A stretch of 42,218 nt of DNA, from assembly GCA_021296315.1 (NCBI GenBank), contig JAGWAO010000013.1, forward strand, positions 1-42,218. Reading direction: 5' to 3'. Source of the DNA: Acidimicrobiia bacterium. GTDB taxonomy: Bacteria > Actinomycetota > Acidimicrobiia > Acidimicrobiales > Aldehydirespiratoraceae. The notes beneath the pieces are model-generated. The model was given only the letters and a program-made list of their open reading frames with translations, was not told the DNA's origin and did no database searches. Both the position numbers and the translations under genes were made by a program. Below are positions 8,967 to 19,388 of this stretch, in pieces; the stretch's first letter is position 1; every line of letters begins with the position of its first letter.

Positions 8967-9014
8967 GTCGGAGGCTAGCGCGCGGCCGCCACGACGCGGA
9001 CCCTTCACCTCCCA

Positions 9015-9656
9015 TCAGCGGTCGCCGCGCCCCGGTGGCCGGATGCGTCCCAATACCTCGTCGGTGACCTGCGCCGCCGCGCTGCCGATGTCCGTCGAGG
9101 CGGTGTCGATGCGTATCTCGGCCGCGGCGGGCGCCTCGTAGGGTGCGGCGATGCCGGTCAAGTCCTCTATGGCTCCGGACCGGGCCCTGGCGTAGAGACC
9201 CTTGGGATCGCGCTGCTCGCACACCTCCAGCGGCGCGTCCACGAACACCTCCACGAAGGCTCCTTCGGGATGCAGGCTGCGCACCCGTTCACGGTCCTGT
9301 AGGTAGGGCGATATGAACGCAGCCAGCACCACCACCCCCGCGTCGTGAAGCAGCGCGCTCACCTCGCCTGCTCTGCGGATGTTCTCGGCCCGGTCCTCGG
9401 GGGAGAAGCCGAGGTCCGAGTTGAGACCGAACCTGAGGTTGTCGCCGTCGAGCACATAGGCCAGCACCCCCTCTGCGGCCAGCCGAGCCTCCACGGATCG
9501 GGCCAGCGTGGACTTGCCCGACCCCGGCAGACCGGTGAACCACACCGTGACCGCGCCGTGGCCGAGCAGACCGGCACGGGCGCCCTCGGTCACCTGCGGT
9601 GGGCTCCACACCACGTCGGCCTGTTGTGGAGGCCGCCGATCAGGATGGGTCGTCAC
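9015..9656 (-). CDS. cysC: Adenylylsulfate kinase (stand-alone)
   Basis: WFTGLPGSGKSTLARSVE; LDGDNLRFGLNSDLGFSPEDRAENIRR; AAFISPYLQDRERVR; DPKGLYARARSG. GTG start at 9656. Confidence 0.9.
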   Translation of the reverse strand: MTTHPDRRPPQQADVVWSPPQVTEGARAGLLGHGAVTVWFTGLPGSGKSTLARSVEARLAAEGVLAYVLDGDNLRFGLNSDLGFSPEDRAENIRRAGEVSALLHDAGVVVLAAFISPYLQDRERVRSLHPEGAFVEVFVDAPLEVCEQRDPKGLYARARSGAIEDLTGIAAPYEAPAAAEIRIDTASTDIGSAAAQVTDEVLGRIRPPGRGDR

Positions 9657-11593
9657 GGTCGCGCCGCGCCGGTGGCCGGGATGAAGCCGCGGGCCTCCAG
9701 CCAGGCCGTGACGGCCTGCACGCACGCGTCCACGTCGAGGCGGGAGGTGTCGAGCACCAGGTCGGCGTCATCGGGTTTCTCGTAGGGAGCGGAGACACCG
9801 GGGAAGTAGCGGATGTCGCCCCGGTCGGCCGCGGTGTAGAGCCCGGCCCGGTCGCGGGAGCGACAGACCTCCAGGGGCGGGTCGAGGAAGACCTCCACAA
9901 AGCGCTCGGCCCCGATGAGGCGTCGGGCCCGGGTCCGCACCGCGGCATTGGGCGCTAGCAACGCCGCGATGGCGATGAGACCCTGGTCGTTCACCAGCCG
10001 GGCCAGCTCAGCGGCGCGGCGCACGTTCTCGGAGCGGTCCCGGCTGGAGAAGCCCAGGTCCTTGCTCACACCGAGGCGCATGTTCTCGCCGTCGAGCCTC
10101 ACCGTGGTCCGCCCCCGGTCGAACAGCTCCCGCTCCAGCGCGGTCGCGATCGTCGACTTTCCGGCCCCGGTGAGCCCGGTCACCAGCACAGTGACCGGGA
10201 GCTGGCCGAGCCGCTCGGCCCGCTCGTCGACGCTCACCGAGCTTCGCTGACGCTCGAGCGTGGACCCGGGCACCGCGTCCCAGGCCTCGAGCGAGTCGGT
10301 CCCGGAGATCATGCCCGCGGCCACGGTGGCGTTGTTCGACCGGTCGACGAGGATGAACGAGCCCGTGATCCGGTTCTGCTCGTAGAAGTCGAAGGCGAGC
10401 TCGGACTCGGCGCGGATCCTCACGCCGGCTATGTCGTTGAGCTTCAGTGAGGCGGCCGGATGCGATTGCAGGGTGTCGACGTCGAGACGGCCGATCACCT
10501 CCGACACCCTGCACGTCGAGATCCTTCCTGCCTGCTGCAGCAGGTACTCGCGGCCCGTCACCCCGTCCGTCTCCGACATCCATACCAGCGTGGCCGTCAG
10601 ATCCGATCCTCGCTGCAGCCGGTGGGCGGGATCGACGATCACGTCGCCCCGGCCGATGTCGATCTCGTCGGCGGTGGTGACGGTGACGGCCCGGCCGGGG
10701 CCGGCCTCGTCGAGATCGGTGTCGAAGGTGATGATCCGGTCGATCGTGGTGGTGAGGCCCGAAGGCTCTACCAGCACTTCGTCGCCGGCCCGCAACTTTC
10801 CCTCGCAGATGGTTCCCGCGAAGCCTCGGAACCGGTGGTCGGGCCGGATGACGAGCTGGACCGGCAGCCGAAGCCTGGGGCCCGGGAGCGCTCCGGCGTG
10901 CAGCGCAGTCCCGGCGGTGTCCACCTGCTCCAGGTGCTCCATGAGGCACGGCCCGCCGTACCAGGGCATGCTCGCGCCCCGGTCGACGACGCAGTCGCCG
11001 TGCAGGGCGGACATGGGGATGCACGCCGGCGTGTGCAGTCCGAGCGCGGCGGCCAGATCCGAGGCTTCGGCCGCGATGGCGGAGAACCGGTCCTCGGCGT
11101 AGCCGACGAGGTCCATCTTGTTGACGGCCACGACCACCGAGGTGATGCCCATCAGGCTCACGATCGAGCTGTGGCGCCTGGTCTGGGCGGTCACCCCCTT
11201 GGCTGCGTCGACGAGGATCACGGCGAGGTCGGCAACCGAAGCGCCCGTCACCATGTTGCGGGTGTACTGCTCGTGACCGGGTGCATCGGCGATGATGAAG
11301 CTCCGCCGGGGGGTCGAGAAGTACAGGTGGGCGACGTCGATCGTGATGCCCTGCTCCCGCTCGGCTCTGAGGCCGTCGGCCAGCAGGGCCAGATCGACCT
11401 GCCCTCCGGCGTGGCCTGTGGTGGCCGAGTCCTTGCGCACCGCGGCCAGGTGGTCGTCGTAGAGGAGGTCCGAGTCGTGCAGGAGCCGGCCGATCAGAGT
11501 CGACTTGCCGTCGTCCACCGAACCGCACGTGAGCAGGCGCAGCAGATCCCGCGGGAGTCCGGCGGGATCGTCGGCGGGTCGGGCCGGGCCCAT
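9653..11593 (-). CDS. cysNC: Bifunctional sulfate adenylyltransferase subunit 1 / adenylylsulfate kinase
   Basis: TCGSVDDGKSTLIGRLLHDS; GITIDVAHLYFSTPRRSFIIADAPGHEQYTRNMVTGAS; C-terminal GLTGAGKSTIATALERELFDRG kinase domain. Confidence 0.92.
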   Translation of the reverse strand: MGPARPADDPAGLPRDLLRLLTCGSVDDGKSTLIGRLLHDSDLLYDDHLAAVRKDSATTGHAGGQVDLALLADGLRAEREQGITIDVAHLYFSTPRRSFIIADAPGHEQYTRNMVTGASVADLAVILVDAAKGVTAQTRRHSSIVSLMGITSVVVAVNKMDLVGYAEDRFSAIAAEASDLAAALGLHTPACIPMSALHGDCVVDRGASMPWYGGPCLMEHLEQVDTAGTALHAGALPGPRLRLPVQLVIRPDHRFRGFAGTICEGKLRAGDEVLVEPSGLTTTIDRIITFDTDLDEAGPGRAVTVTTADEIDIGRGDVIVDPAHRLQRGSDLTATLVWMSETDGVTGREYLLQQAGRISTCRVSEVIGRLDVDTLQSHPAASLKLNDIAGVRIRAESELAFDFYEQNRITGSFILVDRSNNATVAAGMISGTDSLEAWDAVPGSTLERQRSSVSVDERAERLGQLPVTVLVTGLTGAGKSTIATALERELFDRGRTTVRLDGENMRLGVSKDLGFSSRDRSENVRRAAELARLVNDQGLIAIAALLAPNAAVRTRARRLIGAERFVEVFLDPPLEVCRSRDRAGLYTAADRGDIRYFPGVSAPYEKPDDADLVLDTSRLDVDACVQAVTAWLEARGFIPATGAARP

Positions 11594-12600
11594 CAGAAGT
11601 AGCCCTCCCGCTTCTTCTCCTCCATCGAGCCGGACTGGTCGTGGTCGATAACCCGGCCCTCGCGCTCGGACCGGGTGGCTGCCGCCATCTCCGCGGTGAT
11701 CTCCTGCACGGTGGCCGCCGTCGATTCGACGGCCCCGGTGAGGGGGTAGCACCCCAGAGTGCGGAAGCGCACCGATCGAACCTCGGGGAGCTCGCCCGCC
11801 TCGAACCTGAACCGGTCATCGTCGACCATGATCAGGGTCCCGTCCCGTTCGACCACCGGCCGCGGCGCCGCGAGGTACAGGGGCACGACCTCTATGCCAT
11901 TGGCGGAGATGTAGTGCCACACGTCCAGTTCGGTCCAGTTGCTCAACGGGAACACCCGGATGCTCTCGCCCTCAGAGATCCTCCCGTTGTAGTGGTTCCA
12001 CATCTCGGGCCGCTGGTTCCTGGGGTCCCACCGGTGCAGCCGGTCCCGGAAGCTGAAGACCCGCTCCTTGGCCCGTGAGCGCTCCTCGTCGCGGCGCGCC
12101 CCGCCGAACGCCGCGTCGTAGCCCCCGGCGTCGAGGGCCTGCTTGAGGGCCTGGGTCTTCATCACGTCGGTGTAGTGCTGTGACGTGTGGTCGAACGGGT
12201 TGATCCGCGCCGCGACCCCCTCGGCGTTGGTGTGCACCATCAGTTCGAAACCGATCTCGTCGGCCATGCGGTCCCGGAAGGTGATCATCTCTGAGAACTT
12301 CCAGGTCGTGTCGATGTGCAGCAACGGGAAGGGGATCGGCCCGGGATGGAACGCCTTGCGGGCGAGGTGCAGCATCACCGAGCTGTCCTTGCCTATCGAG
12401 TAGAGCATCACCGGGTTGCTGAACTGGGCCCTGACCTCTCGGATGATGTGGATGCTCTCGTCCTCGAGGCGCTGGAGCCGGGCCCGCGCCGGGTCGACCG
12501 CCGCGGCCCGGTCCGGGACGGCCTCAGCCCTGCCCTGAGCGGGCCCGGATGGCGGATTATCGGCGGCCGGAGAGCGCTTGGAGGTCGTCGGCCTTGTCAC
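11593..12600 (-). CDS. cysD: Sulfate adenylyltransferase subunit 2
   Basis: [76 protein letters not shown]-terminal start uncertain (44-bp overlap with tal). Confidence 0.93.
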   Translation of the reverse strand: MTRPTTSKRSPAADNPPSGPAQGRAEAVPDRAAAVDPARARLQRLEDESIHIIREVRAQFSNPVMLYSIGKDSSVMLHLARKAFHPGPIPFPLLHIDTTWKFSEMITFRDRMADEIGFELMVHTNAEGVAARINPFDHTSQHYTDVMKTQALKQALDAGGYDAAFGGARRDEERSRAKERVFSFRDRLHRWDPRNQRPEMWNHYNGRISEGESIRVFPLSNWTELDVWHYISANGIEVVPLYLAAPRPVVERDGTLIMVDDDRFRFEAGELPEVRSVRFRTLGCYPLTGAVESTAATVQEITAEMAAATRSEREGRVIDHDQSGSMEEKKREGYF

Positions 12601-13675
12601 CGAGCATCCCTAGAAGCTCGTCGAAGCTCTTGGCGAAGGCGGCCACGCCCTCGTCCTCGAGCTGGGCGGTGACGGCTTCGAGGTCGACGCCCACGGCGGC
12701 GATCCGGTCGAGCGCCTCGACGGCCTCGTCGATCCCCGACGCGAGGGTGGGCTCGACGGTGCCGTGGTGCTCGAAGGCCTCCAGGGTCGCGTCGGGAAGC
12801 GTGTTCACCGTGTCCGGGCCGATCAACTCGTCGACGTAGAATGTGTCCGGGTAGGCCGGGTTCTTGGTCGATGTGCTCGCCCACAGCAGGCGCTGGGGCC
12901 GGGCCCCGCGGGCGGCCAGCGCCTTCCAGCGCGGCTCGGAGCAGAGCCTCTGGAAGTGCGAGTAGGCGACCTTGGCGTTGGCGATGGCCGCCTTGCCCCG
13001 AAGCTGCAGCGCTTCGTCGGATCCGACGGCTTCCAGGCGCCGGTCCACCTCGGTGTCGATCCTCGACACGAAGAACGACGCCACGCTGGACACACTCGAC
13101 AGGTCGCCGGGATTCTGCTCGAGACCCGACATGTAGGCGTCGGCTACCTCGAGGTACCGGTCAACGCTGAAGATCAAGGTGACGTTGATGCTGTTGCCCT
13201 CCGCGATCATCTGGGCGATGGGCGCCAGGCCCTCAGCCGTTCCCGGGATCTTCACGTAGAGGTTGGGCAGCGCCAGCTGCTCATGAAGGTGCCGGGCCGC
13301 CCGGGCGGTGGCCGCCGAGTCCCGGGCAAGGTCGGGCGCCACCTCCACCGACACATAGCCGTCGAGACCGTCGGACTCGTCGTAGACCCCTCGAAGGACC
13401 GCGGCCGCCGCGGAGATGTCGGAAGTCACCAGGCGCCAGTAGGACGACTCGACGTCGAGCCCGGCGTCGATCGAGGCCCGGAACTCGTCGTCGTAGTCGG
13501 CGGTGGCGGTGATGGCCTTCTGGAATATCGACGGGTTCGAGGTCAAGCCCCGGACGCCTCGCTGGACCCACCCCTGGAGATCGCCGCCGGTTATCCAGCC
13601 CCTGCGAATGTTGTCCAGCCAGGGACTCTGGCCGCAGCGCCCGTAGAGTTCGTGCAGTCTGTCGGTAGCAGTCAT
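12557..13675 (-). CDS. tal: Transaldolase
   Basis: [69 protein letters not shown]. Confidence 0.93.
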   Translation of the reverse strand: MTATDRLHELYGRCGQSPWLDNIRRGWITGGDLQGWVQRGVRGLTSNPSIFQKAITATADYDDEFRASIDAGLDVESSYWRLVTSDISAAAAVLRGVYDESDGLDGYVSVEVAPDLARDSAATARAARHLHEQLALPNLYVKIPGTAEGLAPIAQMIAEGNSINVTLIFSVDRYLEVADAYMSGLEQNPGDLSSVSSVASFFVSRIDTEVDRRLEAVGSDEALQLRGKAAIANAKVAYSHFQRLCSEPRWKALAARGARPQRLLWASTSTKNPAYPDTFYVDELIGPDTVNTLPDATLEAFEHHGTVEPTLASGIDEAVEALDRIAAVGVDLEAVTAQLEDEGVAAFAKSFDELLGMLGDKADDLQALSGRR

Positions 13676-13697
13676 CTCGAGTTGCTCCTCCTCGACA

Positions 13698-15671
13698 TCA
13701 GAGCGCGGCTCTCCGGACTGCGCCGGCCAGCAGGGCCCGGGCCCTGCGGGCCACGTTGGAGGCGGAGATCCCGAGTCGCTCCATCACGACCGCGCCGGGT
13801 GCCGAGGCACCGAAGCGGTCGATGCCGAGGGCCTCGTCGGTCCAGCGGCTCCAACCCATGGTGCTGCCCGCCTCCACCGCCAGGGACGGAAGGTCGGGCC
13901 GCAGCACCCGGAACTGCTCGGAGTAGGGCTGGTCGGCGAACAGCTCCCATGACGGCAGCGACACCACCCGGGCCGCCACTCCCTCGGCGGCCAGGACCGC
14001 GGCGGCGTCGCAGCACACCGCCACCTCGCTGCCCGTTCCCACCAGTGTCAGGCTGGGCTCCTCGGGCTCTCGCAGCGCGTAGCCCCCGGCCGCGACCGCG
14101 TCGGCCCGGGTGCCCTCGAGCACGGGCACGCCCTGGCGGGTGAGGATCAACGCGGTCGGACCCTCGGACTCCACCGCAACCCGCCAGGCCCCCACCGTCT
14201 CGGTGGCGTCCGCGGGCCTGATCACCCGGAGGCTCGGGATGGCTCGCAGGGAGGCCAGGTGCTCCACCGGCTGGTGGGTGGGGCCGTCCTCTCCCACGCC
14301 CACCGAGTCGTGGCTCCACACGAAGACGACCTTGGCTTCCGACAGCGCGGCGAGCCGCACCGCCGGTCGCATGTAGTCGGCGAACACCAGGAACGTTCCC
14401 ACCACCGGTATGGCGCCGCCGTGCAGGGCCATGCCGTTGGCGATGGCCCCCATGGCGTGCTCGCGCACGCCGAAGTAGATCTGGCGGCCCCCCGGCCCGC
14501 GGGCCGAGAACACCCCGCCATCGGCGATGACGGTGCCCGTGTTGCCGGTCAGGTCGGCGCCGCCGCCGGTGAGTCCTGGTACCACCGGCAGCAAGGCCTG
14601 CAGGGTGGCGCTGGAGGCCTTGCGGGTGGCGACCGACTGGCCCGGCTCCCATGACGGCAGCGAGTCCTCCCAGCCGGCGCGGCCGGTCGCGGCCAGACAC
14701 GCCTCCAGGCCGCTGCGGTCGCCGTCGAAGGCGGCGGCGCGGGCCTCCCAGGCGAAGCGCTCGCCCTGGCCCGCGGTCCCGGCGCGGCGGTAGTAGTCGA
14801 GCACCTCGGCAGGCACGTGGAACGTCTCAGCGGCGGGCAGTCCCATCAAGTCCTTGGTGGCCGCGATCTCCTCGTCGAAGATGGCGTAGCCGTGCGCGGC
14901 CGGCGTTCCCGATGCCTGCGGGGCCGGAGCGGCGATCACGGAACGCACGATCACCAACGACGGGCGGTCCTCTGCGGCGATCGCGTCGCGCAGTCCGGAT
15001 TCCAGCCCGTCGAGGTCCTCGGCCGCCTCGCCGAGTTCGAGGACATGCCAGCCGTAGGCGCGGAATCGTTCCGCGGCATTGTCCGAGAGGGCGAGGTCGG
15101 TGCCGCCGTCAATGGTGACCTCGTTGTCGTCGTAGACCACTACCAGCCGGCCCAGGCCCAGGTGTCCTGCCAGGGAGGCCGCCTCGTGGCTGATCCCCTC
15201 GGACAGGTCGCCGTCGCCGGCGATCACGAAGACGCGGTGGTCGCAGACGTCCGCGCCGAAGCGGGTTCGCATCTGGCTCTCCGCGATGGCCATTCCCACC
15301 GCGTTGGCAACGCCCTGCCCGAGCGGGCCGGTCGTGACCTCGACCCCCGGGGTGCAGCCGACCTCGGGATGCCCGGGTGTGGGCGACCCCCACTGCCGGA
15401 AGTCCTGCAGGTTCCTGAGGGTGAGGCCGTGTCCGGTCAGATACAGCATGGCGTACTGCAGGATCGAGGCGTGACCGGCCGAGAGCACGAACCGGTCCCG
15501 GTCGGGCCAGTCCGGCCTCTGGGCGTCGTAGCGCATGATCCGGGTCCACAGCACATGCGCCAGCGGAGCCAGCGCCATGGCGGTGCCCTGGTGGCCCGAG
15601 CGCGCCGCGTGGGGCGCGTCCATGGCCAGCGCCTTGATGACGTTGATTCCGAGCCTCTCGATGGAAGTCAC
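13698..15671 (-). CDS. tkt: Transketolase
   Basis: GTG start VTSIERLGINVIKALAMDAPHAARSGHQGTAM; RFVLSAGHASILQYAML; GPLGQGVANAVGMA; FGVREHAMGAIANGMALHG. Confidence 0.93.
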   Translation of the reverse strand: MTSIERLGINVIKALAMDAPHAARSGHQGTAMALAPLAHVLWTRIMRYDAQRPDWPDRDRFVLSAGHASILQYAMLYLTGHGLTLRNLQDFRQWGSPTPGHPEVGCTPGVEVTTGPLGQGVANAVGMAIAESQMRTRFGADVCDHRVFVIAGDGDLSEGISHEAASLAGHLGLGRLVVVYDDNEVTIDGGTDLALSDNAAERFRAYGWHVLELGEAAEDLDGLESGLRDAIAAEDRPSLVIVRSVIAAPAPQASGTPAAHGYAIFDEEIAATKDLMGLPAAETFHVPAEVLDYYRRAGTAGQGERFAWEARAAAFDGDRSGLEACLAATGRAGWEDSLPSWEPGQSVATRKASSATLQALLPVVPGLTGGGADLTGNTGTVIADGGVFSARGPGGRQIYFGVREHAMGAIANGMALHGGAIPVVGTFLVFADYMRPAVRLAALSEAKVVFVWSHDSVGVGEDGPTHQPVEHLASLRAIPSLRVIRPADATETVGAWRVAVESEGPTALILTRQGVPVLEGTRADAVAAGGYALREPEEPSLTLVGTGSEVAVCCDAAAVLAAEGVAARVVSLPSWELFADQPYSEQFRVLRPDLPSLAVEAGSTMGWSRWTDEALGIDRFGASAPGAVVMERLGISASNVARRARALLAGAVRRAAL

Positions 15672-15778
15672 CGGCCCTCCAACCGCTCGCACTCCGCACT
15701 CGCGCGGCCCACCATAGCCATTGCCGGGGACTCCAAGGGGGAGGAGGCTGGTGCCGCCGTGCTCGTCCCTCAACCTGC

Positions 15779-16165
15779 TCAACCAGTAGGAGGCAGCAGC
15801 GTGTACGGGATGGCCATCACCGGTCCGGCGTCGATGCGAGCCCGGGCCTCGACCGTGCCGTAGTCGGTGAACTCGAGTTCGGCTCGGACCAGCCGGTAGT
15901 TGAACTTCCCCGGCTCGACCTGAAGCGGCTGCACGTTGCGGGCTATCCGATCCTCGCCCCGGAAATAGGCGACCTCGAGAGCCCCGACGCCCGACTCGTC
16001 GGGCGCGCATCGAACGACCACCACCAGGTGTGGGGCCCACACCAGCGGCACCTCCTGCGGCGCGGCGGCCGAGAACTGCACTCCGGTCAGGTCGATGCGG
16101 GTGGAGGGCCCCGGCACCTGGCGGAGCTGGATGTCGTCAATGAACAAGGCGGCCACGATGTCCAT
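15779..16165 (-). CDS. Hypothetical protein (possible DUF6941-like)
   Basis: MDIVAALFIDDIQLRQVPGPSTRIDLTGVQFSAAAPQEVPLVWAPHLVVVVRC...VMAIPYTLLPPTG, 128 aa. Confidence 0.6.
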   Translation of the reverse strand: MDIVAALFIDDIQLRQVPGPSTRIDLTGVQFSAAAPQEVPLVWAPHLVVVVRCAPDESGVGALEVAYFRGEDRIARNVQPLQVEPGKFNYRLVRAELEFTDYGTVEARARIDAGPVMAIPYTLLPPTG

Positions 16166-16243
16166 GGTCGGGTCCTCGCTTGGGCGGCTGCAGGGTTCCC
16201 CGACGCTACCGAGACAATCCACGCACCCGGCCGGCGGCGTACG

Positions 16244-17857
16244 ATGGCCAGGATGCGTCGGATCCTGGTTTCGATCCTGCTGGCCGCTCTGGCGACCACT
16301 GCCGTCGGGTCCTACGTCCAGGCGCGGCGCATCAACGCCGACTCCGATCCGGGGTGGGCCGTCGACGCCGGTCCTCCCCAGATGGTGGTGGACACGCCGC
16401 TGCTGAGTGTGCGCCGGACGCCGTCGTGGCTGTCGGGCCCGGTCACCGAAGCCCGGCTCTCCGAGCGGCTCTCCGACATGGCTGAACTCCCCAGCGCCCC
16501 GCCCCAGACATGCCTGGCCGTCTACCGCAACGGCGAGCCCGTCCTGCTCGAGCAGGCCGAAGTGCCGCTCGTGCCGTCCTCGTTGATGAAGATCGTCACC
16601 GCGGCCGTGATCCTCGAGACGGCAGGATCCGAGGCGACCTTCAGCACTGAGGCCTTCGTGCGTTCCGCGGACCTGACTGCCGCCTCCGGCGGCGTGCTCA
16701 CCGGCGACATCTTCCTGGTGGGACGGGGCGATCCGGTCCTGTCGACGGTCTCCTACATACGGCGATTCCCGGAGCCCATGGCCCACACCGACTTCACGGA
16801 TCTGGCTGTCCAGGCCTCAGCGAGCCTGCGCGATCGGGGCATCGCCAGGGTCGAGGGCCGCGTCCTGGCCGACGAGTCGCGGTTCCCCGAGGCGGAGCGG
16901 GACTACTCCGGCCAGATCGTCCAGCCCAGCAACCAGCCCATCTGGAAGCAGTCCTATGTCAACAGCAATCAAGTCGGTCCTCTGTCCGCGCTGCTGCTCA
17001 ACGACGGGTACGTGTCCTTCCCCGCGTCGGCGGACTATGCCAGCCGGCGCCAGAACGTGCGGGCCACCGATCCCGCGCTCCACACGGCCCAAGTGCTGGA
17101 CGGGCTGATCGAGTCCCGCGGCATCCTCGTGTCGGCGCCGGCCGGCAAGGGCACTGCGCCGGCGCGGTCCGAGCTCTTCTCGCTGGGCAGCGTCGAGTCG
17201 CCGCCGATGGCGGAGATCGTGGCCCGTATGTTGCGCTACTCGGACAACACCACGGCCGAGATGCTCCTCAAGGACATCGGTCGGCGCTTCTCGGGCTCGG
17301 CACGCGCCGAGGCGGTCACCGATGTCCAAGATGTGCTGGAGCGACTGCTGGGCGTCTCGACCACCGGGATCGCCATTGCCGACGGATCGGGACTGTCGCT
17401 GCACAACCGGCTGACCTGCGACCTGATCACCCGGCTGTTGCTGCAGGCCGGCCCCGACTCGCCCCTGGTGAAGGGTCTGGCCGTGGTGGGGGAGAGCGGC
17501 ACTCTGCGGGACTGCGAGGCAGAGTCGCAACCCTCCGACGAGACCACCACACCAGCGACCGCCGATGCAGCCCTCACCGGCGATTCGCTGGACGGTCCGG
17601 TGTGGGCCAAGAGCGGGACTCTGAACGATGTGTCGGCCATCGCGGGGGTGACCGAGGCTCGGAACGGCGACGTGCTCACGTTCGCGCTGATCTCCAACCG
17701 CGAGGGACTGATCTTCGATCTCGGCTTCTGCAACGACTTGCAACGAGGTCTGATATCGGCCGCGGCCGGCCATCCCTACGGACCGTCATCGGCCGACGCT
17801 CTGCTCCACCCGAGGCCCGCGAGGGCGCCGGTAGTCGCCACGGACACCGGCCAATAG
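16244..17857 (+). CDS. dacB: D-alanyl-D-alanine carboxypeptidase / PBP4-type (S13 family)
   Basis: VPSSLMKIVTAAVIL (SxxK), YSDNTTAEMLLK (SxN), VWAKSGTLNDVSAIAG (KSG); N-terminal signal sequence. Confidence 0.88.
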   Translation: MARMRRILVSILLAALATTAVGSYVQARRINADSDPGWAVDAGPPQMVVDTPLLSVRRTPSWLSGPVTEARLSERLSDMAELPSAPPQTCLAVYRNGEPVLLEQAEVPLVPSSLMKIVTAAVILETAGSEATFSTEAFVRSADLTAASGGVLTGDIFLVGRGDPVLSTVSYIRRFPEPMAHTDFTDLAVQASASLRDRGIARVEGRVLADESRFPEAERDYSGQIVQPSNQPIWKQSYVNSNQVGPLSALLLNDGYVSFPASADYASRRQNVRATDPALHTAQVLDGLIESRGILVSAPAGKGTAPARSELFSLGSVESPPMAEIVARMLRYSDNTTAEMLLKDIGRRFSGSARAEAVTDVQDVLERLLGVSTTGIAIADGSGLSLHNRLTCDLITRLLLQAGPDSPLVKGLAVVGESGTLRDCEAESQPSDETTTPATADAALTGDSLDGPVWAKSGTLNDVSAIAGVTEARNGDVLTFALISNREGLIFDLGFCNDLQRGLISAAAGHPYGPSSADALLHPRPARAPVVATDTGQ

Positions 17858-17871
17858 GAGCGGGGGCCACC

Positions 17872-18510
17872 ATGGCTACGCCGATGTTCGCGCTCCAGTC
17901 GGTCCTCCTGCCCGGGTTGCCGCTGCCGCTCCATGTCTTCGAGCCGCGCTATGTGGCCATGCTCGACACCGTCATCTCGACAGACGCCGAAATGGGCGCC
18001 GTGCTGATCGAGCGCGGCCGGGAGGTCGGGGGCGGCGATGTGCGGTGCGATGTGGCCACCATGGCCCGCGTGGTGGAGACGCAGGAGTTGGCTGACGGCC
18101 GGCTGCTGGTGATGGCGCTGGGAGTGCGTCGCATCCGGGTGCGGAGGTGGCTTCCCGACGATCCATATCCCTGCGCCGAGACCGAGGACTGGCCCGACGA
18201 GCCCGAAGATGAGTGGTCGGAGGCCCCTGAGCTGCTGCGACGGCTGTCCGGGCTGGTCTCGGAAGCCCGCAGCCTGGCCAGCCGCTTGCGGTTCGGGTCC
18301 GCGCCGCCCGAAGCGGCCGGGCCGGCTCCCGTCGATCTGGGCCACGACCCGTCCGAGGCCTCCTACCGGGCTGTGGCCCTGACTCCGCTCGGTCCGCTCG
18401 ACCGCTACGAGGTGCTGTGCGCCCCGAGCGCCAGCCAGCGGCTCGCCGTGGCGCACCGTGTCGTGGCCGACGCCGTGGAGTTGTTGCGAGCAAGATCGCA
18501 TTGGGGCTAA
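17872..18510 (+). CDS. LON peptidase substrate-binding domain protein
   Basis: MFALQSVLLPGLPLPLHVFEPRYVAMLDTVISTDAEMGAVLIERGREVGGGD; no ATPase/protease domains follow. Confidence 0.85.
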   Translation: MATPMFALQSVLLPGLPLPLHVFEPRYVAMLDTVISTDAEMGAVLIERGREVGGGDVRCDVATMARVVETQELADGRLLVMALGVRRIRVRRWLPDDPYPCAETEDWPDEPEDEWSEAPELLRRLSGLVSEARSLASRLRFGSAPPEAAGPAPVDLGHDPSEASYRAVALTPLGPLDRYEVLCAPSASQRLAVAHRVVADAVELLRARSHWG

Positions 18511-18575
18511 GTCTTGCGGTGCAGCGTCGTGGTTGCCGCCCCTGTTCGCTGCGCTCACGGGCCGCGCGGCCTCTG
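18511..18575 (-). repeat. Dispersed intergenic repeat, copy A (inverted)
   Basis: Reverse complement GAGGCCGCGCGGCCCGTGAGCGCAGCGAACAGGGGCGGCAACCACGACGCTGCACCGC. Confidence 0.8.
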
Positions 18576-18606
18576 GGAGCTCGGATCGAGCTGGGCACCG
18601 GGTAGC

Positions 18607-18939
18607 GTGAAATCTCGCTACAGGGGCGGAGGATCAGGTTTGGCAGGCAGGCGGGGCGTTGCAGAAGTCGTGGACCTGGTAAAGGCCTACGTGCGCCAGG
18701 AGTTGCTCGGTCCGCTGCGGGGCGCGGGGCGATGGGTGTCGATGGGCCTGGCCGGCAGCGTTGCGCTGGTCGTGGGGGTGATCCTGCTGCTGCTCTCGAT
18801 GCTGCGCGCTCTGCAGACCGAGACGGGCACCGCCTTCGAAGGGCACCGCTCGTGGATTCCCTACCTGATCGCGGTCGGCGCGCTCGTCGCGGTCATAGCG
18901 GCGCTGTTGCGCCAGGTCGGCAAGAGAGGCCTGCGGTGA
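18607..18939 (+). CDS. Phage-holin-superfamily-like small membrane protein (start uncertain)
   Basis: VVDLVKAYVRQELLGPLRGAGRWVSMGLAGSVALVVGVILLLLSMLRALQTE...; two TM segments. Start could be GTG 18607 or TTG 18640. Confidence 0.6.
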   Translation: MKSRYRGGGSGLAGRRGVAEVVDLVKAYVRQELLGPLRGAGRWVSMGLAGSVALVVGVILLLLSMLRALQTETGTAFEGHRSWIPYLIAVGALVAVIAALLRQVGKRGLR

Positions 18940-19148
18940 CCGCGGAATCGGACCGGATCACCCGCGATTCGCTGGAGGACGCCTTGCGCGACCTTCAAGC
19001 CGACATCGACCGGGACGCCCAGCCGCTCCTCGTCAAGGTCGCGTACGGAGCGGCCGCGGCCGCGGGCGTCCTGATCGGCCTCGCCTACCTGGTGGGGCGA
19101 AGGGCCGGCCGGCTCCGCAGGACCGTCGTAGAGGTGAGGCGGATCTGA
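18936..19148 (+). CDS. Small membrane protein
   Basis: GTG overlapping the previous stop; VTAESDRITRDSLEDALRDLQADIDRDAQPLLVKVAYGAAAAAGVLIGLAYLVGRRAGRLRRTVVEVRRI. Confidence 0.65.
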   Translation: MTAESDRITRDSLEDALRDLQADIDRDAQPLLVKVAYGAAAAAGVLIGLAYLVGRRAGRLRRTVVEVRRI

Positions 19149-19151
19149 CCC

Positions 19152-19379
19152 ATGGGACTGGTCGGCGGGAAGGCAGCCGGAGCCTGGATCACACGCCAGG
19201 CCGTGCGACGGGGCCTGCTCGGCAGCTCGCGGTTGTGGTTCGCGGCATTCGTCGCGCAGGGCGCGGTCAAGCTGGCGCGCCGGGCGCTCGGACCTCGCCA
19301 GCCCACGACGGTGCTGGAGGAACGGCTCGAGCCGGGTGCTGGAATCGAGGTCCGGCACCTGAACAGGGACCGCGGCTGA
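19152..19379 (+). CDS. Hypothetical protein
   Basis: MGLVGGKAAGAWITRQAVRRGLLGSSRLWFAAFVAQGAVKLARRALGPRQPTTVLEERLEPGAGIEVRHLNRDRG. Confidence 0.6.
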   Translation: MGLVGGKAAGAWITRQAVRRGLLGSSRLWFAAFVAQGAVKLARRALGPRQPTTVLEERLEPGAGIEVRHLNRDRG

Positions 19380-19388
19380 GCCCGGTCA

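Noticed and set aside
10008-11819. 603-aa reverse ORF in an alternative frame over cysNC
   Set aside because: Arg/Pro-rich out-of-frame translation; the cysNC frame has clear GTPase and kinase motifs.
18607-18939. Prophage lysis gene
   Set aside because: Holin-like fold resemblance only; no phage structural, integrase or endolysin genes nearby; housekeeping neighbours.
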